This document shows, piece by piece, positions 47,428-55,813 of a DNA stretch of 64,000 bases (within the stretch, counting starts at the first letter, position 1; every line of letters starts with the position of its first letter). The DNA is from CAWDZK01 sp963807005 (GTDB lineage: Bacteria > Actinomycetota > Actinomycetes > JACCUZ01). The DNA is taken from NCBI GenBank assembly GCA_963807005.1, contig CAWDZK010000005.1, forward strand, positions 186,001 through 250,000, read 5' to 3'. The translations under genes and the position numbers were made by a program. The notes below the pieces were generated by a model, which did no database searches, was not told the DNA's origin, and saw only the letters and a program-made list of their open reading frames with translations.

Positions 47428-48282
47428 TCAGGAACGCGGCACGCGCGCGAAGTGCAGGAGCAGTCCGGGGGGGCAGCTCGGCTCGACGACGAACACGTCC
47501 AGCGCCGCCGGGTCGTCCGGTGAGGGGAAGACCAGCACCGCTGCCGGCTGGCCGCGCCACTTCGCCAGGTCGACCGCGAGGGGCTGGCCGGTGCCGGCGG
47601 TGAGGTTGGTCACGCAGTCGGCCAACGACGCCGGGTCGGCCAGCGCCGCCGGGCCTGAGGCGGCCGGGGCCGGTGTGCCGGCTGCGCCGCCCGCGCCCCC
47701 GCTGGTGTCGCCAGGGGCCAGCTGGGGGTCGGTCCGGTAGACCGGCGTGCCGAGGGTGCCTTCGGCCAGCCGCGGGGCCGCGGCGGCCACGGTGGCCGGG
47801 CCCCAGTCCCGACCGCTCTCGGTGATGGGCACCCCGGCTGCCTCCGGTGCCGCCTTGTCGCCGGCCGACCCGCCGGCCGAGCTGCTGGTCGCGTCGGTCC
47901 CGCCGCGCGGCAGCGCGGAGATCCCGATGGCCGAGATGCCGAGCACGAGCACGACAGCGGCAGCCGCCTGCAGGATGCGGACGCCACGCACCGGCCCCCG
48001 GCCCGCAGGGAGCACGGGCGTGACGGTCCGCGCCGCGGTGGGCGCGACGGGGTCGGTGGCGGCTGCAGCGAGCGCACGGTCCAGGCGGGCGGCGACCAGC
48101 TCGGGCACCGGACCCACGTCGCCGGCGGCCGCGAGGTGCCCCGCGAGCGCGGTCAGTGCGGCCAGGTCGCCCCGGCAGCCCGGGCAGGCCTCCAGGTGCC
48201 GGCGGGCCGCCGCCTCGCCGGCGGCGTCCAGCAGCCCCTCCTGGAGGTCGGCGAGCGCGTCGGCATCCAGGTGCTCGGTCAT
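47428..48282 (-). CDS. Anti-sigma factor (zinc-binding, membrane-anchored) for SigM
   Basis: The 284-residue protein has a zinc anti-sigma motif H29-x3-C33-x2-C36 in ARRHLEACPGCRGDL, one membrane helix at about 101-124 (VRILQAAAAVVLVLGISAIG), and an Ala/Gly/Pro-rich extracytoplasmic domain ending PSCPPGLLLHFARVPRS. It should hold SigM at the membrane until signal-driven release. ATG 48282 overlaps the sigM stop (ATGA), the usual arrangement for a sigma/anti-sigma pair. M. tuberculosis has an anti-SigM (Rv3912) here. Confidence 0.85.
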   Translation of the reverse strand: MTEHLDADALADLQEGLLDAAGEAAARRHLEACPGCRGDLAALTALAGHLAAAGDVGPVPELVAARLDRALAAAATDPVAPTAARTVTPVLPAGRGPVRGVRILQAAAAVVLVLGISAIGISALPRGGTDATSSSAGGSAGDKAAPEAAGVPITESGRDWGPATVAAAAPRLAEGTLGTPVYRTDPQLAPGDTSGGAGGAAGTPAPAASGPAALADPASLADCVTNLTAGTGQPLAVDLAKWRGQPAAVLVFPSPDDPAALDVFVVEPSCPPGLLLHFARVPRS

Positions 48283-49022
48283 CGCTCGCCTCCGTCCGGA
48301 TCGGGTGGGGCCGGTGAGCCCGGTGCTGCCGTGGACGCCGACGGGACCGAGCTCCCCGGCGACCCGGCCGGCGACCCGTCCGCACGGTGCTCGCCGCGCG
48401 CTTCCTCGGGTGGGACGTGCCGGCCCTCCTCCCGGTTCCGTTCCTGCAGCAGGGGAAGCAGCCGGGCCCGGCCGCGCGCGCACCGGCTCTTCACCGTGCC
48501 GACCGGGCAGTCGAGCACCTCCGCGGCGTCCTCCACCGACCAGCCGTACATGTCGACGAGGACCAGCGCGCTGCGCTGCTCGACCGTCAGCGTCTCCAGC
48601 GCGGCGGTGACGTCGAGGGCGGTGGTGCGTGCGGCCACGTCGTCGTGGCGGTCAGCGAGCTGCAGGGTGTCGTGCTCGGGCAGCGGGTCCGCCGGCCGGG
48701 CCGCCCGGCGCCGGGCCCGGTCGAGGCAGGCGTTGACGACGATCCGGTGCAGCCAGGTGGTCACGGCCGAGTCGCCGCGGAAGGCGGACTGGCCCCGCCC
48801 GGCTCGGAACGCCGACAGGAGGGCGTCCTGCAGTGCGTCGGCGGCGTCCTCCGGGTGCCCGAGGGTGCGCAGGGCGACGGCCCACAGCCGGTCCCGGTGG
48901 CGGCGGACCAGCTCGCCGAACGCGTCTGGGTCGCCGTCGGCATGCGCGCGCAGGAGGTCGGCGTCGCTGTGCTCGCCGTCCGTGCCCTGCCGGCCCATGC
49001 TCACCACCTCGGTCGCCGCCAT
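48279..49022 (-). CDS. sigM: ECF RNA polymerase sigma factor SigM
   Basis: The 247-residue ECF sigma factor has region 2 (DADLLRAHADGDPDAFGELV; LGHPEDAADALQDALLSAFR) and region 4 (LETLTVEQRSALVLVDMYGW; LDCPVGTVKSRCARGRARLL). A Pro/Ser-rich tail of about 55 residues follows region 4. Start ATG 49022 or ATG 48998 (preceded by AGGTGG); the second has the better ribosome-binding site. A TAGCCT at 49040-49045 could be its -10 box. Function by synteny: stress or developmental regulon. Confidence 0.9.
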   Translation of the reverse strand: MAATEVVSMGRQGTDGEHSDADLLRAHADGDPDAFGELVRRHRDRLWAVALRTLGHPEDAADALQDALLSAFRAGRGQSAFRGDSAVTTWLHRIVVNACLDRARRRAARPADPLPEHDTLQLADRHDDVAARTTALDVTAALETLTVEQRSALVLVDMYGWSVEDAAEVLDCPVGTVKSRCARGRARLLPLLQERNREEGRHVPPEEARGEHRADGSPAGSPGSSVPSASTAAPGSPAPPDPDGGER

Positions 49023-49057
49023 CGGTGCGGTGCCTGTCCAGGCTAGGTCGGCAGGCC

Positions 49058-49079
49058 GGCGCGCTGTCTCAAGCGCGCC
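49058..49079 (-). terminator. Hairpin after the pseudokinase gene
   Basis: GGCGCGCT and its complement form an 8-bp stem with a 6-base loop, 61 bases past the pseudokinase stop and just upstream of sigM. Confidence 0.5.
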
Positions 49080-49139
49080 GAGGGGGCGGCGTCCGGCCCG
49101 CGCCCCGACGGCTCCCCGGTGCCAGGCCGGGTCGGGGTC

Positions 49140-50618
49140 TCAGCTGCTGACGGTGATCTCCGAGATCGAGCCTCTGAAGTCCGCTCCCACCGCGGGCAGC
49201 GAGGTGAGCCAGACCAGCAGGTAGCGGGCGCGCAGCGGCTCGCGGGGCACCAGGTCGGCCGGTCCGTCGACGTTGGACTGGCTGGCCACCAGGGCGAAGT
49301 CGTCCGTCGTCGTGCCCGAGGTCTTCGCCGCCCGCAGCTCGAGGCCGGTGGCACCGCCCGCGGTCCGGACCGAGACCGAGCCGACCCGCTGAACCGAGCC
49401 GAGGTCGAGCAGCAGACCGACGCCCTGCTTGAGCCCGGCGGGGCCGAACTGGTCGAAGTAGGTCTTCGTGGTCCAGGCGGTCGACTGGTCGCCGTCGATG
49501 GTGCGGGCGACCCGGTCGTCGTTCTCCTTGCCGTCGCCCTCGGGGTCGAAGCTGGCGACGGACTGGATCGCGATCGGCCCGCCGGTGGGCTGCGGGCTCC
49601 CGGTCGTCGACCCGCTCGCCCCCGGGGACGAGGCGTCGCCGTCGCGCGCAGCAAGGAAGAGCTGGCTGACACCGAGGGCCAGCCCGACGCACAGCAGCAG
49701 TACGACGGCCCCCCAGGCGAGCCGGGCGAGCACGCTTGATCGGCGCCCACCCTGCTCGTCGTACGGCGCCAGCCGGCCGGGCGGGAACGAGTCCGAGCCT
49801 GCGGGGTCGGCCGTCGGCAGCACCGCCGGGATGCGGGACGTGACGTGCGCCTTGCCGAGGGCGGCCGCGAGCGCCGCCGGGGTCCGCAGCGGGTCTCCCC
49901 CGGCGCCGGGGACGTCCAGTGCCCGGCTGACGATCTCGTCGAGGTCGTGCGGGATGCCGGCGCGTACCTGTCGTGGGCTGCAGACGGCGGCTCCGTCCCG
50001 CGGAGCCGCGGCGAGCCCGGTCGGCTCCGCCCCGGGCCAGCGGGCCGTGAGCGCGGCGTAGGCCACCGCGGCGGCGCCGACCGTGTCCCGGCTGGCGGCG
50101 TCCCGGTCGTCGGCCGGCTCGAGGCCGCGGACGGCTGCCTCGACCGCCAGCCCGACGATCTTGACCTGGCCGTGGCTGGTGCGCAGGACGTGTTCGGGCT
50201 GCAGGCACAGGTGCGCCAGCCCCGCCTGGTGGGCCGCGTCCAGCGCCTCGGCGATCTCCAGGCCGAGCTCGCCGGCCTCGGGGGGCGGCAGCGGTCCGTC
50301 GGCCAGCAGGTCGGAGAGGCTGGTCGCCCGGACCCACTCGTTGACGACGTAGAGGACCCGGCCGAGCGGGCCGTCGACCTCGCTGGCGTCCAGCACGCGC
50401 AGGAACCGGGGGTCGGTGACCGCGGCGGCCTGACGGGCGGCGCTGAGCACCCGTGCCGCGCGGTCGTCGTCCGCGCTGAGCAGGCAGATGCCGACGGATC
50501 GGTCCAGCAGCTCGTCGTGCGCCCGCCAGTACGACGTGCCGGCCGCTTCGCCGAGATGCTTCTCGAGGCGGTAGCGGTCGACGAGCCGGGTGCCCGGCTC
50601 CACGACGTTCGGGGTCAC
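49140..50618 (-). CDS. Pseudokinase with membrane helix and discoidin-like extracellular domain
   Basis: The 492-residue protein has a kinase fold (about 12-265) without catalysis: the ATP-Lys region is SVGICLLS, the HRD loop is replaced by LAHLCLQPEHVLRT, and DFG by VGL. Linker, then one membrane helix at about 300-322 (LAWGAVVLLLCVGLALGVSQ). The outer part (about 350-492) resembles an F5/8-type sugar-binding beta-sandwich (SVASFDPEGDGKENDDRVAR; DGDQSTAWTT). In mycobacteria the same modules are fused to MurJ (MviN) and recruit FhaA; here it is a separate gene in the murJ cluster. Confidence 0.85.
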   Translation of the reverse strand: MTPNVVEPGTRLVDRYRLEKHLGEAAGTSYWRAHDELLDRSVGICLLSADDDRAARVLSAARQAAAVTDPRFLRVLDASEVDGPLGRVLYVVNEWVRATSLSDLLADGPLPPPEAGELGLEIAEALDAAHQAGLAHLCLQPEHVLRTSHGQVKIVGLAVEAAVRGLEPADDRDAASRDTVGAAAVAYAALTARWPGAEPTGLAAAPRDGAAVCSPRQVRAGIPHDLDEIVSRALDVPGAGGDPLRTPAALAAALGKAHVTSRIPAVLPTADPAGSDSFPPGRLAPYDEQGGRRSSVLARLAWGAVVLLLCVGLALGVSQLFLAARDGDASSPGASGSTTGSPQPTGGPIAIQSVASFDPEGDGKENDDRVARTIDGDQSTAWTTKTYFDQFGPAGLKQGVGLLLDLGSVQRVGSVSVRTAGGATGLELRAAKTSGTTTDDFALVASQSNVDGPADLVPREPLRARYLLVWLTSLPAVGADFRGSISEITVSS

Positions 50619-50654
50619 GACACTCCTGTCGGGGCGATCGCGGGGTCACGACAG

Positions 50655-50676
50655 CGGGCCTGCGCGTGCAGGCCCG
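50655..50676 (-). terminator. Hairpin(s) after the 147-residue membrane protein gene
   Basis: A 9-bp stem with a GCGT loop (50655-50676), plus a second smaller hairpin at 50710-50725, lie between the small membrane protein gene and the pseudokinase. Either could end transcription from murJ. Confidence 0.5.
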
Positions 50677-50738
50677 ACCATCGTAGGCGTGCCTACCCCT
50701 CGGGTCGCTCCGGCAGTCCTGCCGGGGTGGGCGAACCC

Positions 50739-51182
50739 TCAGGCGTCGACGCTGCGGCCCTTGGCCGCCCGGCTGACCTCGGCCCACTTCGCGGTCCGGC
50801 TCCAGCGGTACAGCAGCAGTGTCCTGGCCTCGCGACTGATCACCAGGTGCACGGTGCCGTCCGGGTCGATCTGGAAGCCGGTGTTCGCGACGACGTTCTC
50901 CGGGTTCTGCTCGGTCGCCTTGGCGACCGCGGCGGCGTAGGCCGCCTGCACGTTCTTGGTCTGGTCCCACGCCTCCGAGGCGGCCTGCGCGGCGTAGGTG
51001 CCCTGGTCGGCGACCGTGGCGGTCGTGCTGCCGACCGAGATGGCGTCGAAGAGCACCAGCCCGGCCGCGGCGAGGATGAGCGTGATCCGGGTGAGCCAGC
51101 CCAGCACGATGCCGCCGTCGTCGCGGCCCGGCGCGGGGTGCGGCGGGCCGGACTGCAGGACGCGTCGGAGGGCGACAGACAT
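50739..51182 (-). CDS. Unknown single-pass membrane protein, possibly TadE/pilus-like
   Basis: The 147-residue protein starts at ATG 51182 (weak ribosome-binding site). After a short N-terminus comes a membrane helix at about 28-48 (ITLILAAAGLVLFDAIS), then an Ala-rich helical segment (YAAQAASEAWDQTKNVQAAY) and a C-terminal strand-rich part (VHLVISREARTLLLYRW). The layout resembles small pilus or flp-type assembly proteins, but this is weak and no cluster supports it. It lies between murJ and the pseudokinase, on the same strand, so it may belong to the wall-precursor export group. Confidence 0.6.
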   Translation of the reverse strand: MSVALRRVLQSGPPHPAPGRDDGGIVLGWLTRITLILAAAGLVLFDAISVGSTTATVADQGTYAAQAASEAWDQTKNVQAAYAAAVAKATEQNPENVVANTGFQIDPDGTVHLVISREARTLLLYRWSRTAKWAEVSRAAKGRSVDA

Positions 51183-51243
51183 GTCCTGCACATCGGCCCC
51201 TGTCCGCGTCGGCTTGAGCCGAGCGGCCCTCGGCCTCCGGGAC

Positions 51244-52935
51244 TCAGCGTGCTGAGCGCCCCCGGACCCGCCCGAGCAGCTCGGTGAGCTCCTCGACCCG
51301 CAGGGCCCGGGCGAGACCGACGTAGGCGATGACGAGCACCACACCACCGGAGGTCAGCGCGGCCAGCGAGCCGCCCAGGCCGGTTCCCAGCCGCTGACCG
51401 GCAGCCCACGAGACGGCCCAGGCGAGCAGTCCGGCCGGGACGGCCGCAACGGCCAGCCGGACGTAGTGCCGGACCACGCCGGCTCCGTCCAGCCCGCCGG
51501 TCCGGCGGCGCAGCACCGACGTCGACAGCGCCAGCCCACCGGCGTAGGTCACGGCGTAGGCCAGTGCCACCCCCACCATCCGCCAGCGCAACGGGAGGAC
51601 GGCGTAGGCGGCCAGCGCGAGCACGACGTTGCTTCCCGCGATGGCGAGCTGGAGCAGGAACGGTGTCCGGGTGTCCTCGAAGGCGTAGAAGCCGCGCAGG
51701 GCGACGTACTGCGCGGAGAACGCGGGCAGGCCGAGTGCGAACGCCGCAGTCAGCAGGCCGATGTAGCGGGCGCCGTCCGCACCGCTGCTCGCGTACAGGA
51801 CGCCGGTCAGGGCCGGACCCAGCGCGACCAGCCCGGCCGCCGCGACCATGACACCCACTCCCGTCAGGCGCCAGGCCTCCGCGAGCGACCGCCGGACGGC
51901 GGCGAGGTCACCGTCGGCCGCCTCGCGGCTCATCCGGGGCAGCAGTCCGGTCATGACCGACACCGTGATGACCGAGTGCGGCAGGACGAAGATGAGGTAC
52001 GCCGTCGCGTAGGCCCCGTACCCGACGCCGTAGGCGAGGACGTCCTTCGCCTCGCTGTCAGCGGCGTAGCCGAGGTTGACGATGACGACGTAGGCCAGCT
52101 GGTTCACCAGGACGAAGAGGAAGGTCCAGCGGGCCAGGTCGCCGGCCCGGCCCAGCCCGCTGCCCCGCAGGTCCAGCCGTGGCCGGTAACGGAAGCCGGT
52201 GCGGCGCAGCACCGGCACGAGCACGGCCGCCTGGGCCACGACACCCAGGGTCGTGCTGGCGCCGAGCAGCGTGATGGCCCCGGTCCCGAGGGAGGTCGGG
52301 TCCTGGGCGTCGACGGTGAAGGCGACGATGAACAGCACGCCGCCGGTGATGGCGACCAGGTTGTTGACGACGGGCGCCCACATCATCGGGCCGAAGCTGC
52401 CGCGCGCATTGAGGACCTGACTGAGCATCGTGTAGATGCCGTAGAAGAAGATCTGCGGCAGGCACCAGTAGGCCAGCAGCGTCGCCACCCTGGTGTCGGC
52501 GGAGTCGTTCTTGCTCAGCACGGTGTACATGGCGACGAGCAGCGGCGCGGCCGCCGTCGCGACCAGGGTCACCACGCCGAGGACGACGCCGGCGAGGGTG
52601 AGCAGCCGGTCGCCGTACGCCTGCGCGTACTCCTCGCCCTGGCGCATCGCGCGGACCAGCTGCGGGACGAACACCGCGTTGAGCACGCCGCCGGCCAGCA
52701 GGATGTAGAGGATGTTCGGAACCGTGTTGGCGACGGTGAACGTCGACAGGGTGAGTGCCTGGCCGAGGGCGGCCACGAGGACGGCGCTGCGGACGAAACC
52801 GAGGGCCCTGGAGGCCACGGTGCCGGCCGCCATCACCGAGGACGCTCGCACCAGCGAGCCCCCCGGCGACCGAGGCGACCGGTCCGACGGGTCGTCGGCC
52901 GGCTCGACGGGTGGTTCCCCGGGCGGCGTGGTCAT
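51244..52935 (-). CDS. murJ: Lipid II flippase MurJ (MOP family)
   Basis: The 563-residue polytopic protein with about 14 helices flips lipid II across the membrane. Family marks: LVRASSVMAAGTVASRALGF at the N-terminus, NTVPNILYILLAGGVLNAVF, FVPQLVRAM and NARGSFGPMMWAPVVNN. Unlike mycobacterial MviN it ends after the membrane domain with a short tail (LTELLGRVRGRSAR); the kinase-like module is in the neighbouring gene. ATG 52935 is seven bases after the DUF6049 stop. Confidence 0.96.
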   Translation of the reverse strand: MTTPPGEPPVEPADDPSDRSPRSPGGSLVRASSVMAAGTVASRALGFVRSAVLVAALGQALTLSTFTVANTVPNILYILLAGGVLNAVFVPQLVRAMRQGEEYAQAYGDRLLTLAGVVLGVVTLVATAAAPLLVAMYTVLSKNDSADTRVATLLAYWCLPQIFFYGIYTMLSQVLNARGSFGPMMWAPVVNNLVAITGGVLFIVAFTVDAQDPTSLGTGAITLLGASTTLGVVAQAAVLVPVLRRTGFRYRPRLDLRGSGLGRAGDLARWTFLFVLVNQLAYVVIVNLGYAADSEAKDVLAYGVGYGAYATAYLIFVLPHSVITVSVMTGLLPRMSREAADGDLAAVRRSLAEAWRLTGVGVMVAAAGLVALGPALTGVLYASSGADGARYIGLLTAAFALGLPAFSAQYVALRGFYAFEDTRTPFLLQLAIAGSNVVLALAAYAVLPLRWRMVGVALAYAVTYAGGLALSTSVLRRRTGGLDGAGVVRHYVRLAVAAVPAGLLAWAVSWAAGQRLGTGLGGSLAALTSGGVVLVIAYVGLARALRVEELTELLGRVRGRSAR

Positions 52936-52942
52936 CGCGGCC

Positions 52943-55165
52943 TCACGCCGTCACGTCCGCGGTGTCGTCCGCCGGCTCCGGCGACGGGTCGTCGGGGTCG
53001 CGCCGGCGCAACCGGCGCACGACGCGCAGGCCGGCAGCGAGGAACAGGACGACGGCCGCACCGATGGTGATGGCCAGCGCGACCGTGCCGATCTCGGTGA
53101 TCCGCACCCGAAGGGACACCGGCTGGGCGAACGGGGCGCCCCCGGGGGTGCGCAGGCTGGCCTCCACGACGACCAGGCCCCCGGCCACCGCGCTGGCCGG
53201 TACCTCCACCTGGATCTTCTGGTTGGGCCCGATCTCGGGCACCTTCACCGGGTCCAGCCGCAGCCGCGGAGTCTGCGGCTCCAGCCGCAGCGCCACGGTC
53301 ACCGGCTGGCTCAGGTCGTTGATGAGGGTGACCGGGATGTTCCCGCTCTTGCTGCCGAAGGTGAAGTCACCCGGCTGCACCCGCACGCTCTTGCGCAGCT
53401 CGGACAGGTAGTCCTGCTCCCGGAACATCCGGCGGGACCGGGCCTCGCTGCGGCCACGCCAGTACGTCGAGGTGAGCCGGAGGTGCGACGCCAGCAGGCC
53501 GGGCACGAGCTGGGTCCGGTCGGTCAGGATCCCCGACAGGGTGGCGATGCTGGAGCCGAAGCTGTCCAGCGCCCGCAGCGACGGCTCCGGCAGCTCGGCG
53601 CGTCGTTCCGAGGACGGGTAGCGCAGCCTGGCCCGGTCCACCTCGGGCGGGGTCTCCCCGGAGAGCTGGCGCAGGCTGACAGGAGCCGTCCAGGACGCCT
53701 GCGCCAGCGACGTCAGCTGGTTGAGAAAGGCCTCTGACGGGGCCCACCGCCGCGGCGGCATGACCACGATCGTGCGGCTGGTGCCGCCGCCCGGGAGCTC
53801 GGCGGCGATCATCGCGGTCTCGGCGACCACCCGCTGCGCGTCCAGCACCGGGTTGCCTCGCTCGGACGGGGCGGCAGCCAGCAGGTCGCTCAGTCGCGGG
53901 TCGGCGAGCAGCCCGGCGACCGGGCCGGTCGCGGTGGCCAGCCGGGCGCGGCCGGAGGGTGTGTAGCTGAGGTCGATGGTGGGAGGCAGCGCCCGGCCGT
54001 CCAGCACCGCCCCGGTGACGCCCGACCTGGCCAGTGCCCCCGCGGTGCTCCGGTCCAGGTAGCCGTCCGCCGGCCAGGCGATGTCGGTGGTGAGGTCGGC
54101 GCCGGGCAGGGCCGCCGTCAGCAGCTCCGTCCCAGTGGTGCGGGCCCGCGTGACGTCGCCGAGCGCTCCGTGCCGCACCAGCGCGACCAGGTCGGGGTCG
54201 GCGTACGGCAGGGGCAGCACCTGAGCCCCCGCGGTGAAGGCCCGCAGCTCCTCCAGCCAGCGCTGGGCCAGGGCCGCGCCGCCGCCGGGCACGGTCGACC
54301 GACCGCCGTCGGCGACGACCCGGTAGCCGTCGGCCATGTCCTCGACGGTCGCCACCAGCTCGGGGTCGATCGCCCAGGTCACCGCCGCCCCCTGGTCGAG
54401 CCGGGCCCCGGCCTGCAGCAGGCGGTCCAGGCGGCCGCCCGTGGCCAGCTCGGCGGCCAGGTTGTCGTTGGCGAACGTGCCGTCGGCCAGCCGGACCGGC
54501 GGGCCGACCAGCGGCCAGAGCCAGCTGAAGCCGGTCGGGCTCAGCTCGGGCGTCGCGGGCACCCACGGCAGCACGGACCTGGTCAGGGCCAGCCGGCCGG
54601 GCGCCTTGTCGGCCGATCCACGGCTGGCCACCACCTCGACGCTGAGCACGTAGACACCGAAGCCGCCCAGGGTGTCGACCCGGCTCAGCGCCTGGCGCAG
54701 GTCGAACGGCGCGCTGCCGCCTGCGGCGATGTCCGGCAGCGCGACCTCGGCCACCGCCTCGCCGTCACGGCTGGCGACCTGGCCCGCCACGACGGCGTCC
54801 AGCTCCGAGCGGCTGCCGAGCGCGGTCCGCGACAGCCGCAGCCGGACCGATCCGCCGAACAGGCCCTGCTGCCCGCCGTTGGTGACCGTGCCCGCCACCT
54901 GCAGGGTCTCACCGGGGCGCCCGATCGACGGCGTCAGCGTCGTGACGGCCACCCGGACACCGTTCGCTGCCGTCGCCAGGCCCGGCCCGACGACGGTCAG
55001 CGGGAGCAGGACCATCGCAGCAGCCGTCAGGGCGGCGACCCGGCGGACGGCTCCGGGGCGCGCCGACCGGCCGGGCACTCGTGGTCGACGGACCAGCCGT
55101 CGGGTGGCCGACCGGCGTCGTCCGGTGCGCGCCGCCGGGCCTGGTCCGGAGGCGCACCCCGTCAC
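52943..55165 (-). CDS. DUF6049 family secreted/membrane protein (start uncertain)
   Basis: Start GTG 55165 (740 residues) or GTG 55204 (753 residues); both give an Arg-rich N-terminus before a hydrophobic segment (VRRVAALTAAAMVLLPLTVV) that looks like a signal sequence. The large extracytoplasmic part has an Ig-like beginning (VTTLTPSIGRPGETLQVAGT) and a glycosidase/deacetylase-like core with AVTWAIDPELVATVEDMADG. A C-terminal membrane helix (about residues 690-712) and a short acidic tail follow. The family always lies beside murJ in actinomycetes (Rv3909) and is considered part of envelope biogenesis; activity unknown. Confidence 0.82.
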   Translation of the reverse strand: MTGCASGPGPAARTGRRRSATRRLVRRPRVPGRSARPGAVRRVAALTAAAMVLLPLTVVGPGLATAANGVRVAVTTLTPSIGRPGETLQVAGTVTNGGQQGLFGGSVRLRLSRTALGSRSELDAVVAGQVASRDGEAVAEVALPDIAAGGSAPFDLRQALSRVDTLGGFGVYVLSVEVVASRGSADKAPGRLALTRSVLPWVPATPELSPTGFSWLWPLVGPPVRLADGTFANDNLAAELATGGRLDRLLQAGARLDQGAAVTWAIDPELVATVEDMADGYRVVADGGRSTVPGGGAALAQRWLEELRAFTAGAQVLPLPYADPDLVALVRHGALGDVTRARTTGTELLTAALPGADLTTDIAWPADGYLDRSTAGALARSGVTGAVLDGRALPPTIDLSYTPSGRARLATATGPVAGLLADPRLSDLLAAAPSERGNPVLDAQRVVAETAMIAAELPGGGTSRTIVVMPPRRWAPSEAFLNQLTSLAQASWTAPVSLRQLSGETPPEVDRARLRYPSSERRAELPEPSLRALDSFGSSIATLSGILTDRTQLVPGLLASHLRLTSTYWRGRSEARSRRMFREQDYLSELRKSVRVQPGDFTFGSKSGNIPVTLINDLSQPVTVALRLEPQTPRLRLDPVKVPEIGPNQKIQVEVPASAVAGGLVVVEASLRTPGGAPFAQPVSLRVRITEIGTVALAITIGAAVVLFLAAGLRVVRRLRRRDPDDPSPEPADDTADVTA

Positions 55166-55220
55166 CGGACGCTGCTTCCGGGGTCCCCGCCGGGTCGACG
55201 CCACCGGGGCGGGGGCTGGC

Positions 55221-55727
55221 TCATGCCGAGTCCGCGAGCAGGTCGGCAGCCGTCTCGGCGAGTCGGCGTTCGCCGGCGTATGCCAGCCGGCTGTGCAGCT
55301 CCGACAACGGCACCCAGGCGACCTCGTCCACCTCGACGTCGTCGTCGGACAGCTCGCCGCCGTCGGCCTCGAGCAGGTAGTGGTGCACGGTCTTGTGGAT
55401 CCGGCGGTCCTCAGCGACGAACCAGTAGTCGATCGTCCCCAGCGCGGCGAGGACCCGGCCGCGGATGCCGGTCTCCTCCTCGACCTCCCGGACGGCCGCG
55501 TCCTCGTGCGTCTCGCCCGCCTCGACGTGCCCCTTGGGCAGCGACCAGAGCAGCCGTCCACGCCGGTCCAGCCGGCCGATGAGTGCCACCCGGGGCAACC
55601 CGGCGCTGCGGTCCACGACCAGCCCGCCGGCGGAGGTCTCCTCGACCTTGCGCAGGCCCCTCGGCCGTCCCTCACCGCCCTTCCGGCGCCCGGCGGGACG
55701 CCGAGGCGGCTCGGGGGCGGGGGTCAT
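55221..55727 (-). CDS. Nudix hydrolase (MutT4-like)
   Basis: The 168-residue protein has a full Nudix box GHVEAGETHEDAAVREVEEE followed by TGI, fitting Gx5Ex7REUXEExGU. A basic, Pro-rich N-terminus of about 30 residues precedes the fold (EETSAGGLVVDRSAGLPRVA). The substrate is a nucleotide-sugar or modified nucleotide; M. tuberculosis has mutT4 here. TACGAT (55734-55739, minus strand) lies seven bases before the ATG, so the message is likely leaderless. Divergent from pcnA. Confidence 0.92.
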   Translation of the reverse strand: MTPAPEPPRRPAGRRKGGEGRPRGLRKVEETSAGGLVVDRSAGLPRVALIGRLDRRGRLLWSLPKGHVEAGETHEDAAVREVEEETGIRGRVLAALGTIDYWFVAEDRRIHKTVHHYLLEADGGELSDDDVEVDEVAWVPLSELHSRLAYAGERRLAETAADLLADSA

Positions 55728-55733
55728 CCGTCG

Positions 55734-55739
55734 ATCGTA
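55734..55739 (-). promoter_or_regulatory. -10 box of a probable leaderless nudix promoter
   Basis: TACGAT on the minus strand ends 7 bases before the ATG at 55727. No ribosome-binding site is present. Confidence 0.45.
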
Positions 55740-55799
55740 ACCAGCAGTCCGCCACCGCTTCGGGAGCCCGCGGCGGCGTCCGGACCAGCCTGCTCGCCG

Positions 55800-55805
55800 T
55801 ACCCT
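55800..55805 (+). promoter_or_regulatory. -10 box of the pcnA promoter
   Basis: TACCCT fits TANNNT and ends 8 bases before the GTG at 55814; no Shine-Dalgarno, so leaderless or nearly so. Confidence 0.4.
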
Positions 55806-55813
55806 TGCCTCCC

